Source: Treponema sp.
GTDB taxonomy: Bacteria > Spirochaetota > Spirochaetia > Treponematales > Breznakiellaceae
DNA: 64,000 nucleotides
Assembly: GCA_009787835.1 (NCBI GenBank)
Contig: WQSN01000001.1
Span: 62,001 to 126,000, forward strand
Direction: 5' to 3'
In this document: piece by piece, positions 27,528 through 38,000 of the stretch
How the letters are laid out: each line of letters begins with the position of its first letter
How positions within the stretch are numbered: position 1 is the first letter of the stretch
Program-made: the position numbers and the translations under genes
Notes under the pieces: generated by a model
What the model was told of the DNA's origin: nothing
Database searches by the model: none
Seen by the model: only the letters and a program-made list of their open reading frames with translations

Positions 27528-27605
27528 GGCGCATATTATCCTCCGAAATTTTGTCATTTTTAGTCAAATAGCCAAAATACGACCAAAATATGGAGAATAT
27601 GCGCC
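27528..27605. repeat. Inverted-repeat element of about 78 bp
   Basis: Outer arms GGCGCATATT (27528-27537) and AATATGCGCC (27596-27605) pair perfectly. Inner CCTCC and GGAG extend the match with a small offset. The AT-rich interior codes for nothing. It could be a small non-autonomous mobile element or a structured RNA. Confidence 0.4.
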
Positions 27606-27634
27606 TTTATGGTTTTGGCAGCTTATTTTAAAAT

Positions 27635-27669
27635 TTAGCTAATTCCTTACTACATAAGGAATTAGCTAA
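27635..27669 (-). terminator. Perfect 15-bp hairpin after tRNA-Tyr, likely terminator
   Basis: TTAGCTAATTCCTTA (27635-27649), loop of five, then TAAGGAATTAGCTAA (27655-27669). On the minus strand it follows the tRNA-Tyr 3' end by 4 bp and is followed by ATTTT, so it can act as terminator. A near copy lies beside tRNA-Arg(TCG) at 45410-45435. Confidence 0.55.
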
Positions 27670-27673
27670 TATT

Positions 27674-27755
27674 TGGGGAGTGGAGGATTTGAACCTTCGA
27701 AGGCTGAGCCAACAGATTTACAGTCTGCCCCATTTGACCACTCTGGAAACTCCCC
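27674..27755 (-). tRNA. tRNA-Tyr (anticodon GTA)
   Basis: Class II tRNA with long variable arm. Acceptor GGGGAGT pairs with ACTCCCC, the anticodon loop reads CTGTAAA with GTA, and the T-loop is TTCAAAT. One A-C mismatch is seen in the T-stem. The discriminator is A and CCA is not encoded. Confidence 0.95.
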
Positions 27756-27902
27756 AATATTAAAGTATTAATCTACATGAGTATATCAAATAATAAAATA
27801 TTTATTCAAGAGGGGTATACGCTTTTTATTCGTACCGGAATCTATGATATAAACTATGCAGACAGTAAATTACGAGCGCTTTCCCTCGCCTCCCTCATCT
27901 AC

Positions 27903-27950
27903 ATTTGTGCGGCACGCAAACCTGCGGTTTGTTTTAAGTGCCGCACAAAT
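27903..27950. repeat. Nested perfect hairpin downstream of the MCP gene
   Basis: Outer arms ATTTGTGCGGCAC (27903-27915) and GTGCCGCACAAAT (27938-27950) pair over 13 bp. Inside, CAAACC and GGTTTG form a second 6-bp stem. It lies about 55 bp past the stop of the minus-strand MCP gene. No T-run follows, so it may be a transcript-stabilising structure or part of a small element rather than a plain terminator. Confidence 0.45.
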
Positions 27951-28005
27951 ATCAGTTACCAGGAACATTTAGATAATGGCACACACACCCAAAGTTACTT
28001 GCATT

Positions 28006-30192
28006 TTATGTAACCTTAAACCGTTCTACTTCCCTCATTAATGTATCAACTTTTTCATGATTTATTACCGTTAAATCATTTACCTGATTTACAGCAATAT
28101 TAATTTGGTCTGCGCCGGAAGCCATTTCGTTCATGCCGCCTGTAATTTCCTGCGTGATAACTTCAAGGTTCTTTCCTTCATTTATAACTTCCTTGGAACC
28201 TGTGCGCATCTCTTCGGATTCGCTTTTAACGTGCTGTGTAATATCGTTAAGGCTTCCAACGGCTTCCAATACCTGCTTGCTTCCCTGACTTTGTTCTTCC
28301 ATTGCGTTGCGGATATTTTCTTCCTGTTCTGAAACTGTTTTAATATGCTCATCAATTAATTCAAATTTCTCAAGAACATTATTTGTTGAGGTTGTTATCT
28401 TGTCGATTGATGATTTAATCTTTTTCAAAACAGCGCTGATGGTTTTCGATTGCGCCGAGGAATTTTCCGCAAGCTTGCGTATCTCTCCTGCGACAACTGC
28501 AAAGCCCTTGCCTGCTTCTCCCGCGTGGGCGGCTTCAATGGCGGCGTTCATCGAAAGTAAATTTGTCTGGCTTGCGATATTTTCCATGACCGAGTTTATT
28601 TCCAGCAAGCCTTCTGACTCGCGGGTAATTTCCTGTATGTCCTGCGATACATCCTGAACGCTTGCGCGCCCTACTTCGGAAGCGGCTGTAAGGGAGTTAA
28701 CATTTTCCTTGTTCTTGATAAGGGTATTTGTAACAGACTGAACATTGGCAAGCATCTGTTCAATGGCGGAAGATGATTGTGAAACTGAGGTTGTCTGCCT
28801 TTCAACCTGCTCGTTAAGCCTTTGAATGTTGTTTGTAATTTGTTCCATTGTCGCGTTAGTTTGCGAAACGCTCGCACTCTGATTTATCGCCCTTCCCTTT
28901 ATGCTCTGAATGTTTGCCGTTATCTGATTAATCGCTGCGGCGGTTTCGGTCATGTTAGACGATAAATTTGTACCTACCTTCGCGAGTTCACTCGCCTGTT
29001 CTTTAATTACTTTTATCAGATTTTTTATTTTATCCAAAGTAGCGTTAAGGAAGCGGCTCATGTTTCCGATTTCATCATTGGTTGTCACTTCTATAGATTG
29101 GGTAAAGTCGCCTTCGCCGATAAATGCTAAAACCTTCTCCATGGATTTAATCGGGGCGGTTATTGAACGCGAGACAAAGAAGATTATAACGGTAATAACC
29201 AAAAGTATCACAACGCCGAGAATTATTAAAACTACTGTCATTTGCTGAACGTCCGCCATTACGGTGTTATAGGGAACAACAGTTACCGCCATCCACATGT
29301 CTTCGTCGTTACCGATAGAAAAAGGACGGGTTAAAACAATCATTCTGGCGTTATGTTCCTGTGAATTTAATGTTTCATTAAAGACAGTTCCGTTTTTTAA
29401 TGACTGTAATAAAGCTCCCATTCTATTCGTGAACAATCCGCTTGCTACATCTTCTATCTTTTTTCCAAGACGATCTTCGTGAGGATGGGAAACAATTAAA
29501 CCGCCGCTTGAGTAAATGGCAGCATATCCGTCTCCAAACGGCTTAATATTAATTATCATAGCCTGGATTTCAGTCAGTTCAAGATCTACTCCCGCTACCC
29601 CAATGGTTCTTCCGTTTTGGATAATTGGAACAGTAACGCTTGTAATCAATATCTCCTTGCCGCCTACATATTCATAATAAGGTTCAACAAGATATTCCCT
29701 GCCGGTTCTTAATGGCATAGTATAATAATCAGAGGTAGTATAACCTTCAAGCGTAGATAATTCTATTACCCCGTTATTATTAGTCCAGTAACTTGCGAAT
29801 CTTCCTGTAGCGTCGCTGCCCTGAGTATTTCTGAAAGCGGCATCCCTGCCGTCAAGGGCGTCAGGTTCATAGATCGTCCATATCCCTATATATTCAGGGT
29901 TTTTTCTGACCATGGAATAAAGCATAAAATTGATTGCGTCACGTCTTCCCTCAAGCGGAACGAGTTCATCAACATAGATCATTAGGTCTACTAAAGACCT
30001 AATTTCATCCAAAGGGACTTCCAGAAACGCTTTAACCTCTTTTGCGGTTATTTCTGTGATATTACCGGCGTTTTCATCTGCCAGCGCTCTAATCTGGCTT
30101 GACGAAAACAAAGTGGCGGCAATAGTTAAGCCACCGATACCAACCAGATTTACAATTGAAATTATTAGAATTAATTTCACACCGATTTTCAT
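28006..30192 (-). CDS. Methyl-accepting chemotaxis protein with Cache sensor
   Basis: A 728-residue chemoreceptor. Layout: membrane segment 1 (about 4-26), double-Cache-type periplasmic ligand domain (about 30-300, with the [17 protein letters not shown] and [11 protein letters not shown] segments), membrane segment 2 (about 315-337), HAMP linker, then the long signalling coiled coil. The coiled coil contains the conserved hairpin tip [20 protein letters not shown], which contacts CheA and CheW. The frame is open a further 58 codons upstream. The true start is the ATG at 30192, which has GGAGG five bases upstream and opens directly into the membrane segment. The ligand is unknown. A structured leader precedes the gene. 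Confidence 0.95.
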   Translation of the reverse strand: MKIGVKLILIISIVNLVGIGGLTIAATLFSSSQIRALADENAGNITEITAKEVKAFLEVPLDEIRSLVDLMIYVDELVPLEGRRDAINFMLYSMVRKNPEYIGIWTIYEPDALDGRDAAFRNTQGSDATGRFASYWTNNNGVIELSTLEGYTTSDYYTMPLRTGREYLVEPYYEYVGGKEILITSVTVPIIQNGRTIGVAGVDLELTEIQAMIINIKPFGDGYAAIYSSGGLIVSHPHEDRLGKKIEDVASGLFTNRMGALLQSLKNGTVFNETLNSQEHNARMIVLTRPFSIGNDEDMWMAVTVVPYNTVMADVQQMTVVLIILGVVILLVITVIIFFVSRSITAPIKSMEKVLAFIGEGDFTQSIEVTTNDEIGNMSRFLNATLDKIKNLIKVIKEQASELAKVGTNLSSNMTETAAAINQITANIQSIKGRAINQSASVSQTNATMEQITNNIQRLNEQVERQTTSVSQSSSAIEQMLANVQSVTNTLIKNKENVNSLTAASEVGRASVQDVSQDIQEITRESEGLLEINSVMENIASQTNLLSMNAAIEAAHAGEAGKGFAVVAGEIRKLAENSSAQSKTISAVLKKIKSSIDKITTSTNNVLEKFELIDEHIKTVSEQEENIRNAMEEQSQGSKQVLEAVGSLNDITQHVKSESEEMRTGSKEVINEGKNLEVITQEITGGMNEMASGADQINIAVNQVNDLTVINHEKVDTLMREVERFKVT

Positions 30193-30213
30193 AAAAACCT
30201 CCAATGTAGTTTC

Positions 30214-30297
30214 CAAAAAAGGCGTCAGCCGGAGAGCAAAAGACCGCCGTTTACAAGCAAATACCTGTATAACAATCCTGCTTTCTGACGAACGCCT
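30214..30297 (-). promoter_or_regulatory. Structured 5' leader with terminator-like stem before the MCP gene
   Basis: On the minus strand AGGCG-TTCG-TCAG (30285-30297) can pair with CTGACGCCT (30220-30228), leaving a 4-nt bulge. It is followed directly by TTTTTT (30215-30220 on plus as A-run). The loop of about 56 nt could fold further. It lies between the predicted transcription start and the ribosome-binding site, the position of an attenuator. Confidence 0.4.
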
Positions 30298-30311
30298 TTG
30301 TCCTATATATA

Positions 30312-30340
30312 ATTGTACAATATAAAAGGTATTATTACAA
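30312..30340 (-). promoter_or_regulatory. Predicted promoter of the MCP gene
   Basis: Minus strand: -35 TTGTAA (30335-30340), 17-nt spacer, -10 TACAAT (30312-30317). Predicted leader about 113 nt. Confidence 0.55.
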
Positions 30341-30498
30341 GAAGAACAGTTGAAGATTAAAGACATTTTTAGATTTTTAATGAATTATTTACACCCTGAA
30401 AAACAAAAATCAATTCGCATAATTTAAAAAAAAACGCAGCCTTTTATAGTTATAAACTGCCAAATAAGTGATATAGGGGGCTTTTTATGGATTTTCAA

Positions 30499-30693
30499 TT
30501 AATTTTTTAGATACAAAACATTATTACAAATATATACTTTCATCGCTGATGTCTGCATGTCTTTAGGCGTATATTGGCTTCTGACATCGATATAACGTAC
30601 TTCCCCCTGAATTTCTTCGCTGTCCGATTTAACTGTTATTTTGGTTCGCGTTTTTGGAACAGCAACCGTAGATTTAAATTTGTTGGTATAGCA
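30499..30693 (-). pseudogene. Remnant of a HlyD-type membrane fusion protein
   Basis: A 64-codon open stretch, bounded upstream by a stop and with no usable start, ends in TAA at 30499. Its translation includes KITVKSDSEEIQGEVRYID and QYTPKDMQTSAM. These resemble the beta-barrel end of HlyD/YhiI-type membrane fusion proteins, where a GxVxxIxPxAEFTPKNVQT block is typical. The rest of the gene (signal anchor, biotinyl-lipoyl and coiled-coil parts) is absent on either side. Most likely a decayed efflux gene fragment. The match is by eye and the fragment is short. Confidence 0.5.
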
Positions 30694-30743
30694 TTATACA
30701 CTACCAGATTTTTTCTATATCTTTCTTAAAACAGATGCTTTCT

Positions 30744-31634
30744 CTAAATCTGTCCAACAATCCAATGATTTCTATGATTTGTTTTTAGTTCATAATATTT
30801 TCTTTGTCTAATAATCTCATCAGTTTCCAATTGCCAGCTATAAACTTTTGCCGGTATAAAATCAGGATTTATTGATAAAATATCATCTATGAAAATTATT
30901 GCATGTACATAATTGTTTAAATTAATTAAACTTTCAGCTATATGTAATAAAATCAATTCATGGATAGAACCATACCTTTTTTCATATCTTATCCCCAGTT
31001 CTGAAATAATCATCAATGCCAGAGCCGGGTACTGTGTGAAATTATAATATTCCAACATACCATAAAATAAATCCCTGTTAATGGCGGAGTTATTAAAATA
31101 TGAAGAAATATTTCCAATATATTTGGCAAAAGCGCCGTTTGAATATGGATTTTCATTGCCATTTAAAATTGCTAAACCATTATTTAAAAATTCTGATAAA
31201 TTATTTTTTTCTGATAAATCTGTATTTGACGATACGGATAAAACCGAAAATGGAATAAATAATGAATCATGCCTAACATCAAGAATTCCATCCCCGTTAA
31301 TATCATATAAAAAATACGTTGTATCATTTTCATATTGCATAACTCCAAATAAATTAGAACCCTGCACGAGGTATTTTGTATCAATATCTGTCGTAACCGG
31401 TTTATATTTCAGAAAATCCACCCTTCCATCAGGTGAATTAATTAAATAAGCCCCATGTGTTAAATACTGAGCCGGATTTTGTTTTAAATAGCTTATAATA
31501 TTATCGTTTATATTAAATATAATCTGCTGCGTAAATGAAAGACCGCTTGTAAGGAAAAATAATAATAAAAAGCCTGAATACTTTAAATATATGGTATTCT
31601 TAATAAAAACATTTTCAATTTGAATATTTTTCAT
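30744..31634 (-). CDS. Secreted protein of unknown function with a DxNxDG calcium-type loop
   Basis: A 296-residue protein not recognised as any family. The N-terminus has basic residues and a hydrophobic segment (about 18-35, GFLLLFFLTSGLSFTQQ), fitting a signal peptide with a long n-region. Around residue 110 the segment YDINGDGILDVRHD looks like an EF-hand/dockerin calcium loop. The C-terminal third is helical and resembles a TPR-like repeat (HIAESLINLNNYVHAIIFIDDILSINPDFIPA). The gene is AT-rich compared with its neighbours and sits alone between two non-coding stretches. AAGGCGG precedes the ATG. Real gene likely; role unknown. Confidence 0.65.
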   Translation of the reverse strand: MKNIQIENVFIKNTIYLKYSGFLLLFFLTSGLSFTQQIIFNINDNIISYLKQNPAQYLTHGAYLINSPDGRVDFLKYKPVTTDIDTKYLVQGSNLFGVMQYENDTTYFLYDINGDGILDVRHDSLFIPFSVLSVSSNTDLSEKNNLSEFLNNGLAILNGNENPYSNGAFAKYIGNISSYFNNSAINRDLFYGMLEYYNFTQYPALALMIISELGIRYEKRYGSIHELILLHIAESLINLNNYVHAIIFIDDILSINPDFIPAKVYSWQLETDEIIRQRKYYELKTNHRNHWIVGQI

Positions 31635-32139
31635 ATTACCGCCTTGTTAGAAAATAAATTATTTCTACTATCACTAATAATATTATATAATATAGAAAAT
31701 GTCACCAAAATAATTATTTTTTTTCATCAATTATAGATTATTATAAAAATTATTATTCGTAAATATAATATTTTCTAATATTAAATATTATTTATAGTTT
31801 TCATAATATTTATATTATCAACTAAAATAGAAATAAAAAATTAACGCATTTTATTAATTATGGAAACCTAATATTACAGGGTATTAATGTTTTCAAAAAT
31901 TCAAATAACATAATTCACCACCAAGGCGCAGAAGGCGTACGAAGGAAATATGGCTGCAAAATCATCGATTTTTTGATCTTTTTTGCGTCTGCGAATCTCC
32001 GGTTCGATTCGACTTCATGGCAGATAATTCAATACAGGTCTGCGCTGCGGTATCCAATTCACCAATATTTTATGTATTTCGCCTGGTCAACTTCAAGAGT
32101 TGCCTAATTTCTAATGCCTCATTTGCCGATGATGTAAGT
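31635..32139. other. AT-rich intergenic stretch, no gene seen
   Basis: About 500 bp. The first half (31640-31870) is almost pure A and T with many short self-complementary runs. The second half has a more GC-rich patch (31920-32060) with a small AAAATC/GATTTT hairpin near 31960. An in-frame upstream extension of the ankyrin gene starts at 32017, but it lacks a signal peptide and I reject it. Promoter elements for the ankyrin gene were not found with confidence. Confidence 0.5.
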
Positions 32140-34959
32140 ATGAAAAGGTCTTTATTTGCGCAATTATGCGTTTTTTGTTGTTTTTTAGCGGTTTTCTCAT
32201 TTCTGAGCAGTTGTAAAGGCGCTCCGCCGGCCGCTGAGGAACCTGTTTTTGCTGAAGAGACGGAAGATGATATATGGTCTTTATTACAGCGCGGAGACGG
32301 ACGGGCAAGGAGCTTTTTCCTGGGTGAAGTTGAAGCCAATGCCACAGATTCAAACGGTAAAACTCCTCTTCATTACGCTGCAGAAAAGGGCGACCAGCAG
32401 CTTGCTTCTTTTTTCCTCTCAATAGACGCCAATGCTAATGTGCTTGATTACTCACAGCAAAGTCCATTGGGAATTGCGGTAGAAAGGAATGAAGTCAGAA
32501 TATCCGAGATTCTTGTAGTGGCAGGCGCGGATATTCATATGCCCATTTTGGGATATACCAGCGCGGCGCAGATGGCGCTTTCCAGGGGCGGAGCAATTCT
32601 TAAATCGATATTAACAGCTTCAACAATTGAATCAGTTGATAATGACGGTAAAACAATTCTTCATCTTGCAAGCATCAATGGCAATGTAAATACGGTTAAA
32701 GATATTCTTTCATTTTCTTCAGCAACGCCCATACCAATAAATAAAAATGATAATGACGGTAAAAACGCGCTGGATTACGCGCTCGCCAGAACCGATTCAA
32801 AAAGCCATATTGAAATTGCTGAACAATTAATCCTGTCAGGCGCTTATTCTGAACATCCGGTATTTTCATACTTCGCCCCCGCTGTCCGTGTCGGTAATTT
32901 CAATATACGCAGGAACGAAGGTCTAGCGCCAATTCATTTTGCTGTAAGAGACAGTTCCGCAGGATTAATATCTTTCCTGTTAGAAAAAAATATAGATATA
33001 AATATTAAAAGCTCTTCAGGTTCAGCTCCTTTGCATGAGGCCGCGAGAGCAGGCAACATTCAGGTGATGACAATGCTCCTTAATAACGGGGCAGATGTTA
33101 ATGTTACCGACGCAAAGGGCAATACTCCCCTGCATATCGGAATTCCCATTGATGTTCACAGGGAAGCTTGCTCTCTTTTAATTTCAAGGGGAGCCAATGT
33201 TAACATGCGCGATGAACACGGTGATACGCCATTACACATTGTTATTATTCTTAACCGCCCCCTTGATGTATTGCAAACTCTTTTAAGCGGCGGCGGCGAT
33301 GTGTATATCAGAAATATGGAAGGAAAAACTCCGCTTTATATCGCCATAGAGGAAAAACGCATAAATCTCATTCCAATCCTTGTATTATACAATTCTGAAA
33401 TATTTGCAGCCAACAATTCCGGAATCACTCCATTAAGTCTTGCGGTAAGGGACAATAATATATTCAGACTTGTGGTAACGCCTGAAACCGTTATACAAAG
33501 GGACAGCGCGGGGAATACTATTCTTCATTCCGCTGTACAAAACAACGGAACTTCCCAGCAGATAGGTCTTGTTCTCGATTCAAGAGCTCATGTTGAAGCC
33601 AGAAACATGGAAGGCGATACCGCTCTTCATATAGCGGTGCGGATGAATCAAAAGGAAAACAGTGAATTTTTAATTTCACGAGGTGCGAATATCTATACAG
33701 CCAACGCTGCCAGGGAAAGTCCGCTTTATTACGCGCTTACTGCCCCTGATGGAATACGCGAATGGTTAATCAATTCCACTACGATTATTTCCAAAGACGG
33801 TCTGGGAAACAATATGCTCCATTATGCGACACAGTGGAAACTAAACAACGCCATTCCTGTAATTATTCAAAAAGGCGTGCCTGTTGACGAACAGAACGCT
33901 ACAGGCGAAACGCCCCTCTTTATAGCAGTTAAATATAATAGTCCTTCCACCATTGGCGTGTTGCTCAATAATAGCGCGAATCTGAACGCCCGTGACAAAC
34001 AGGGATGCAACGCCCTTCATACCGCGGTTCAGTGGAACGCCAAAGATTCTGCTGCATTGCTTATATCAAGCGGAATTGATATCAATGCCCATTCACTTGC
34101 CGGCACTACCCCGCTTCATGACGCGATTGTTTATGAAATGGCCGATATAGAAACAATTCTGATCAAGGAAGGAGCTGATCTCGAAGTAAGGGATATAGAC
34201 GGCAATACTCCTTTCATGGAAGCGGTCAGAACAGGCCAGATGCCTTCCATCGACAAACTTGCATCTAACGGCGCGAATCCTTCAACAAGGAACAACAGGG
34301 GCGATACTCCGCTGCATATCGCGGTCAGCCTTGAACGCTATGATTTGGTGAATAAACTTTTAAGCCTGGGAGCTTCCATTCATGCGCGTAACGCCAACAA
34401 CAGGACTCCCCTGAGAATCGCAATGAATGTAACAGCTCGCATGGTACTGACGCTTTTAAACAGCGACAGAATAAATTTTTCAGACGACCTGGGCAACTCC
34501 GCGCTGCATATCGCGTTACAGGAAAGAGCTCCAGCTGATATAATTTCCGCGCTGATTGGTCAGGGCGCGAGGATTAACGCTGTTGACAACAACGGAAATA
34601 CTCCTCTGAGGATGGCAATTGATATGGATCTTTTAAACCAGGTCAAGCTGCTTGCGGATTCCGGAGCTGATCCTTTCTTTTTAGCGGTTGACAATAAAAC
34701 TCCTTCCGATGTGGCTTTTGTAAAAGGCGAAGACTGCGTAAGAGCTGTTTTTTCAGGCAGGGCAGTTAACGCGAGGGACAACTCCAACAATACAATTCTT
34801 CATTACGCGGCAAGGTACGCTTCTCCAAGAATAATTGAAACATTGCTTGAGTTAGGCGCAAACAAAACCTTAAGAAATATATCTTCCGAAATTCCTTATG
34901 ATATTGCTGTCAGGTGGAACCGCACTGAAAACGCACAGTTGCTGCGGACAGGCGCATAA
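32140..34959 (+). CDS. Large ankyrin-repeat lipoprotein
   Basis: A 939-residue protein. It begins with a lipoprotein signal (MKRSLFAQL then FSFLSSCKG, lipobox LSSC at about residues 23-26). The start is therefore placed at 32140 rather than at an upstream ATG. Almost all the rest is ankyrin repeats, about 26 units of roughly 33 residues, with the hallmark GxTPLHxA (GKTPLHYAAEKG, GSAPLHEAARAG, GDTPLHIAVSL, GNSALHIAL). No enzyme domain is seen. It probably sits on the outer face of a membrane as a protein-binding surface. It is convergent with the hybrid kinase gene at 35032. Function unknown. Confidence 0.93.
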   Translation: MKRSLFAQLCVFCCFLAVFSFLSSCKGAPPAAEEPVFAEETEDDIWSLLQRGDGRARSFFLGEVEANATDSNGKTPLHYAAEKGDQQLASFFLSIDANANVLDYSQQSPLGIAVERNEVRISEILVVAGADIHMPILGYTSAAQMALSRGGAILKSILTASTIESVDNDGKTILHLASINGNVNTVKDILSFSSATPIPINKNDNDGKNALDYALARTDSKSHIEIAEQLILSGAYSEHPVFSYFAPAVRVGNFNIRRNEGLAPIHFAVRDSSAGLISFLLEKNIDINIKSSSGSAPLHEAARAGNIQVMTMLLNNGADVNVTDAKGNTPLHIGIPIDVHREACSLLISRGANVNMRDEHGDTPLHIVIILNRPLDVLQTLLSGGGDVYIRNMEGKTPLYIAIEEKRINLIPILVLYNSEIFAANNSGITPLSLAVRDNNIFRLVVTPETVIQRDSAGNTILHSAVQNNGTSQQIGLVLDSRAHVEARNMEGDTALHIAVRMNQKENSEFLISRGANIYTANAARESPLYYALTAPDGIREWLINSTTIISKDGLGNNMLHYATQWKLNNAIPVIIQKGVPVDEQNATGETPLFIAVKYNSPSTIGVLLNNSANLNARDKQGCNALHTAVQWNAKDSAALLISSGIDINAHSLAGTTPLHDAIVYEMADIETILIKEGADLEVRDIDGNTPFMEAVRTGQMPSIDKLASNGANPSTRNNRGDTPLHIAVSLERYDLVNKLLSLGASIHARNANNRTPLRIAMNVTARMVLTLLNSDRINFSDDLGNSALHIALQERAPADIISALIGQGARINAVDNNGNTPLRMAIDMDLLNQVKLLADSGADPFFLAVDNKTPSDVAFVKGEDCVRAVFSGRAVNARDNSNNTILHYAARYASPRIIETLLELGANKTLRNISSEIPYDIAVRWNRTENAQLLRTGA

Positions 34960-35031
34960 GTTAAAGTTTAAATCCAATCTGTCCATAAAGCAGCCAGTTT
35001 TATGGACAGATAATAATTTATCACTATCCTG

Positions 35032-38000
35032 TTATTTATTTAAAAGGTTATTTATTTTTTCTGTTATTTTCTCAATATCCATTCTGTCAATATTGTCCCT
35101 AAGCCATTCCGCAAGACCGTCATCAGCTTCATACTGATATTTTTCTATCTCTTCAATCGCTTCATCAATTATATCTATACTATAATCGTTACAGGCTGTA
35201 ATAAGTTTTGCAAGTATATCCGCGTCCGGTTTTTCTTTTTTTGGTTTGGGATGTTCGGCTTCAATGCAGGCAATTAAATTTTTAATATCATCCATCAGTT
35301 TACGGGTATTTACCATAAATGATTCATTTTTTTCGCGGATAAAATCAATATTATGCGATTTCGCGGCATCTTCCAAATCTTTCGCTTCTTTTCCCGTTTG
35401 TTCAGCGAAAACATCATAGCTTGTCCCTTTAATGCCATGCACCTTGATTTTATAATTATTTAAGGAAGAGTCATCATTCATTATATTATCCATGCTGATA
35501 TTATTCATATCATCCAGCATTGAACTTACGCTTGCGGCATAGGAGCGAAGAATTTTCAAGAATACTTTTTCATCGCCTTCATAATGCTGAATTCCTCCCT
35601 GAATATTTATTCCGGAAATTTCTTTATTTAAAAACAATGATTTTGATTGCGCTTGTGCGTCCTCTTTATTTTTACCAGAATCATTTATGACTGAATTTGT
35701 ATACTTCATTCTGGCGGCTTCAATTACATCATTTGGCTGTTTGTCACGGACAAGTCTGTTAAGAATAGAATTTAACTGGCGTATATCAATTGGTTTGGAT
35801 ATAAAATCATCAAAACCATTGTGCAGGAATATATCCGCCTGCCCCGCCACTGCGTTAGCTGTCAACGCAACAATGGGCGCTTTGTATCCCATAGCGCGTA
35901 TTTGTTTTACCGCTTCCATTCCGTCCATTTCAGGCATCATGTGATCCATAAAAATAATATCGTATTCCCTGCCTTCTTTTACCTTCTTTATTGCCTCAGG
36001 TCCGCTCATGGCGGAATCAATCTGTAATCTGTAAAGTTTCATCAGTCCTGACGCGACATAAATATTCGTTTCCACATCGTCAACTATCAGTATGTTTCCG
36101 TAAGGCATCGGCTCCCTTGAAATTTGTCCCAATTTTATCTGCGACATAAAGTTCAGGCGGAACTTTTTGAGGTTCTGCGCTACTTCGCTGCCCAAAATTT
36201 CAGAATCTACAATTCCCTGCTTCAGACTGACAGAAAACAATGTGCCTTCCTGCGGTTTGCTTTCTACATGTATTTTCCCTTCCATCAGGTTAATGAGTTT
36301 TTGGGTAATGGTTAAACCCAGCCCTGTGCCTTCAATGGTTTTATGCTTTTCCTTATCAAAACGCAGATACTCTTCAAACAATTTATCTAATTGTTCTTCA
36401 TTCATTCCGCAGCCGGTATCACGCACTTTAAAAACAAGCGTTATACGATCTTTATCGTTTATATCCTGTTCTTTTTCAACAGTCAGAGTAATCTTGCCTG
36501 CTTCTGTATATTTAAATGCGTTTGAAAGCAAATTGTTTAATATCTGTTTAATGCGAAGCTCATCGCCTATTAATTTCGCGGGAAGGTTTTCATCTATCTG
36601 AATGTCAAAGACAATCTGCTTACTGCCTATCTTCATCATATTCAGGTGCACAGAGTCATTTATCATGCTTGCGACTTTATATTCCGCGGGCATTATATCA
36701 AGCTTGCCCGCTTCAATCTTTGAGAAATCCAGTATGTCATTGATAATGCCCAAAAGCAAATTGCATGAACTGTAAATTTTATTTAATCCTTCCCTGTTTT
36801 CACCTGACAGCGATTCATTTATTAATAAAATTTCTGTGATTCCCAGAATGGCGTTCATTGGCGTTCTAATTTCGTGGCTCATGTTTGCAAGAAATTCCGA
36901 TTTTGATTTTGAAGCGGCAAGCGCCCGTTCTTCCATCAGCTTTAGTTCGCTTGTACGTTTTTCAACTAACGCTTCAAGAATTTTACCTGAGCGGCGGCTG
37001 CGGACAAGAAAAATCACTGCAAGAACAAGAACGCACAGGAATAATACCGCGGCTCCTATCATCCATGGCGTCCGCGCCTGTGTGACATTCCTTCGGTAGT
37101 CATAAGTTTTTTTCATCCAGTAATCAGAGATGCTTTTTGAATCGATATTGCTTAAAGTTTTACTGAAAATTGAACAGAGAGTCTCCTTATCCTTGCTAAA
37201 TCCAAAGTGGGAATTTAACGCGTAATTGAAAACCAGATTGGCTTTATAGTCAGGAAGTTCCAGATAATGAGTCAGATATAAAAGCGATTTCTGATGCGCC
37301 ATTACCATATCAATCTCGCCTCGCTGCAGAGCGCTGAAAGCGTTTTCAAGGCTATCATACTCAACAGTATTCAAATGATTTGGATACCATTTCCTGAAAA
37401 TCATCTCGTATCCTGTATTTTTAACGAGACCTACTTTCGCATACAGCACTTCATTAACTTTTATATTGGGATATTCGTTTTTAGAAATTAGCGCGTAATT
37501 ATCCGCTATTGGCGCTGCGTCCGGCCATAGAAACCGGTCCGCGCGTTCCGGCAATTGAATCATATCGGGGAGCACCGCAATTTCCCTGTTTTCAAGCATA
37601 TTTAAAACTTCAAACCAGTCATTATTTTCATTATTAATTATGTTAAAAGTTAATCCTGTAAGAATTGATATTTCATCAAGCAGGTCAATAAAAATGCCTT
37701 TCCATTCTTTATCGTGCCTGTCATAAAAAGCGCTGGGATAACCACCCGGATCAACGCCAATTGGTATAACAGGATTTTCAAATAAATATCTGCGCTCTTT
37801 TTCAGTAAGCTGCCTGTACAATTTATACCTGAGATATTCATGTTCTCCCTGATTGTACATGGAAACCAGATAACGCAGGCCGCCGTTTTCCAGAAGTTTT
37901 TCCATTACATCAATAATTGGCTTTAACGCGTCATCCTGCGTTGTTAATGAAACAGGACGGTATATTAAAGGATAAAAATCATTACTCATTACATCGGCGT

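Larger units (their letters stand above)
27239..27673. other. Intergenic stretch with relic-like repeats, no convincing gene
   Basis: 435 bp between the exchanger gene and tRNA-Tyr. It holds a near copy of the tRNA-Arg(TCG) 3' end (27251-27270), a 14-bp imperfect terminal inverted repeat (27528-27605) and a 15-bp perfect hairpin (27635-27669). A 68-codon minus-strand frame (27209-27415) has no recognisable features and runs through the tRNA-like copy, so I do not call it a gene. Confidence 0.6.

Noticed and set aside
27777..28013. 78-codon plus-strand frame after tRNA-Tyr
   Set aside because: Contains the nested hairpin, has no ribosome-binding site and no recognisable content.
30193..30366. 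58-residue N-terminal extension of the chemoreceptor
   Set aside because: It covers the promoter and structured leader; the ATG at 30192 has GGAGG and opens the membrane segment.
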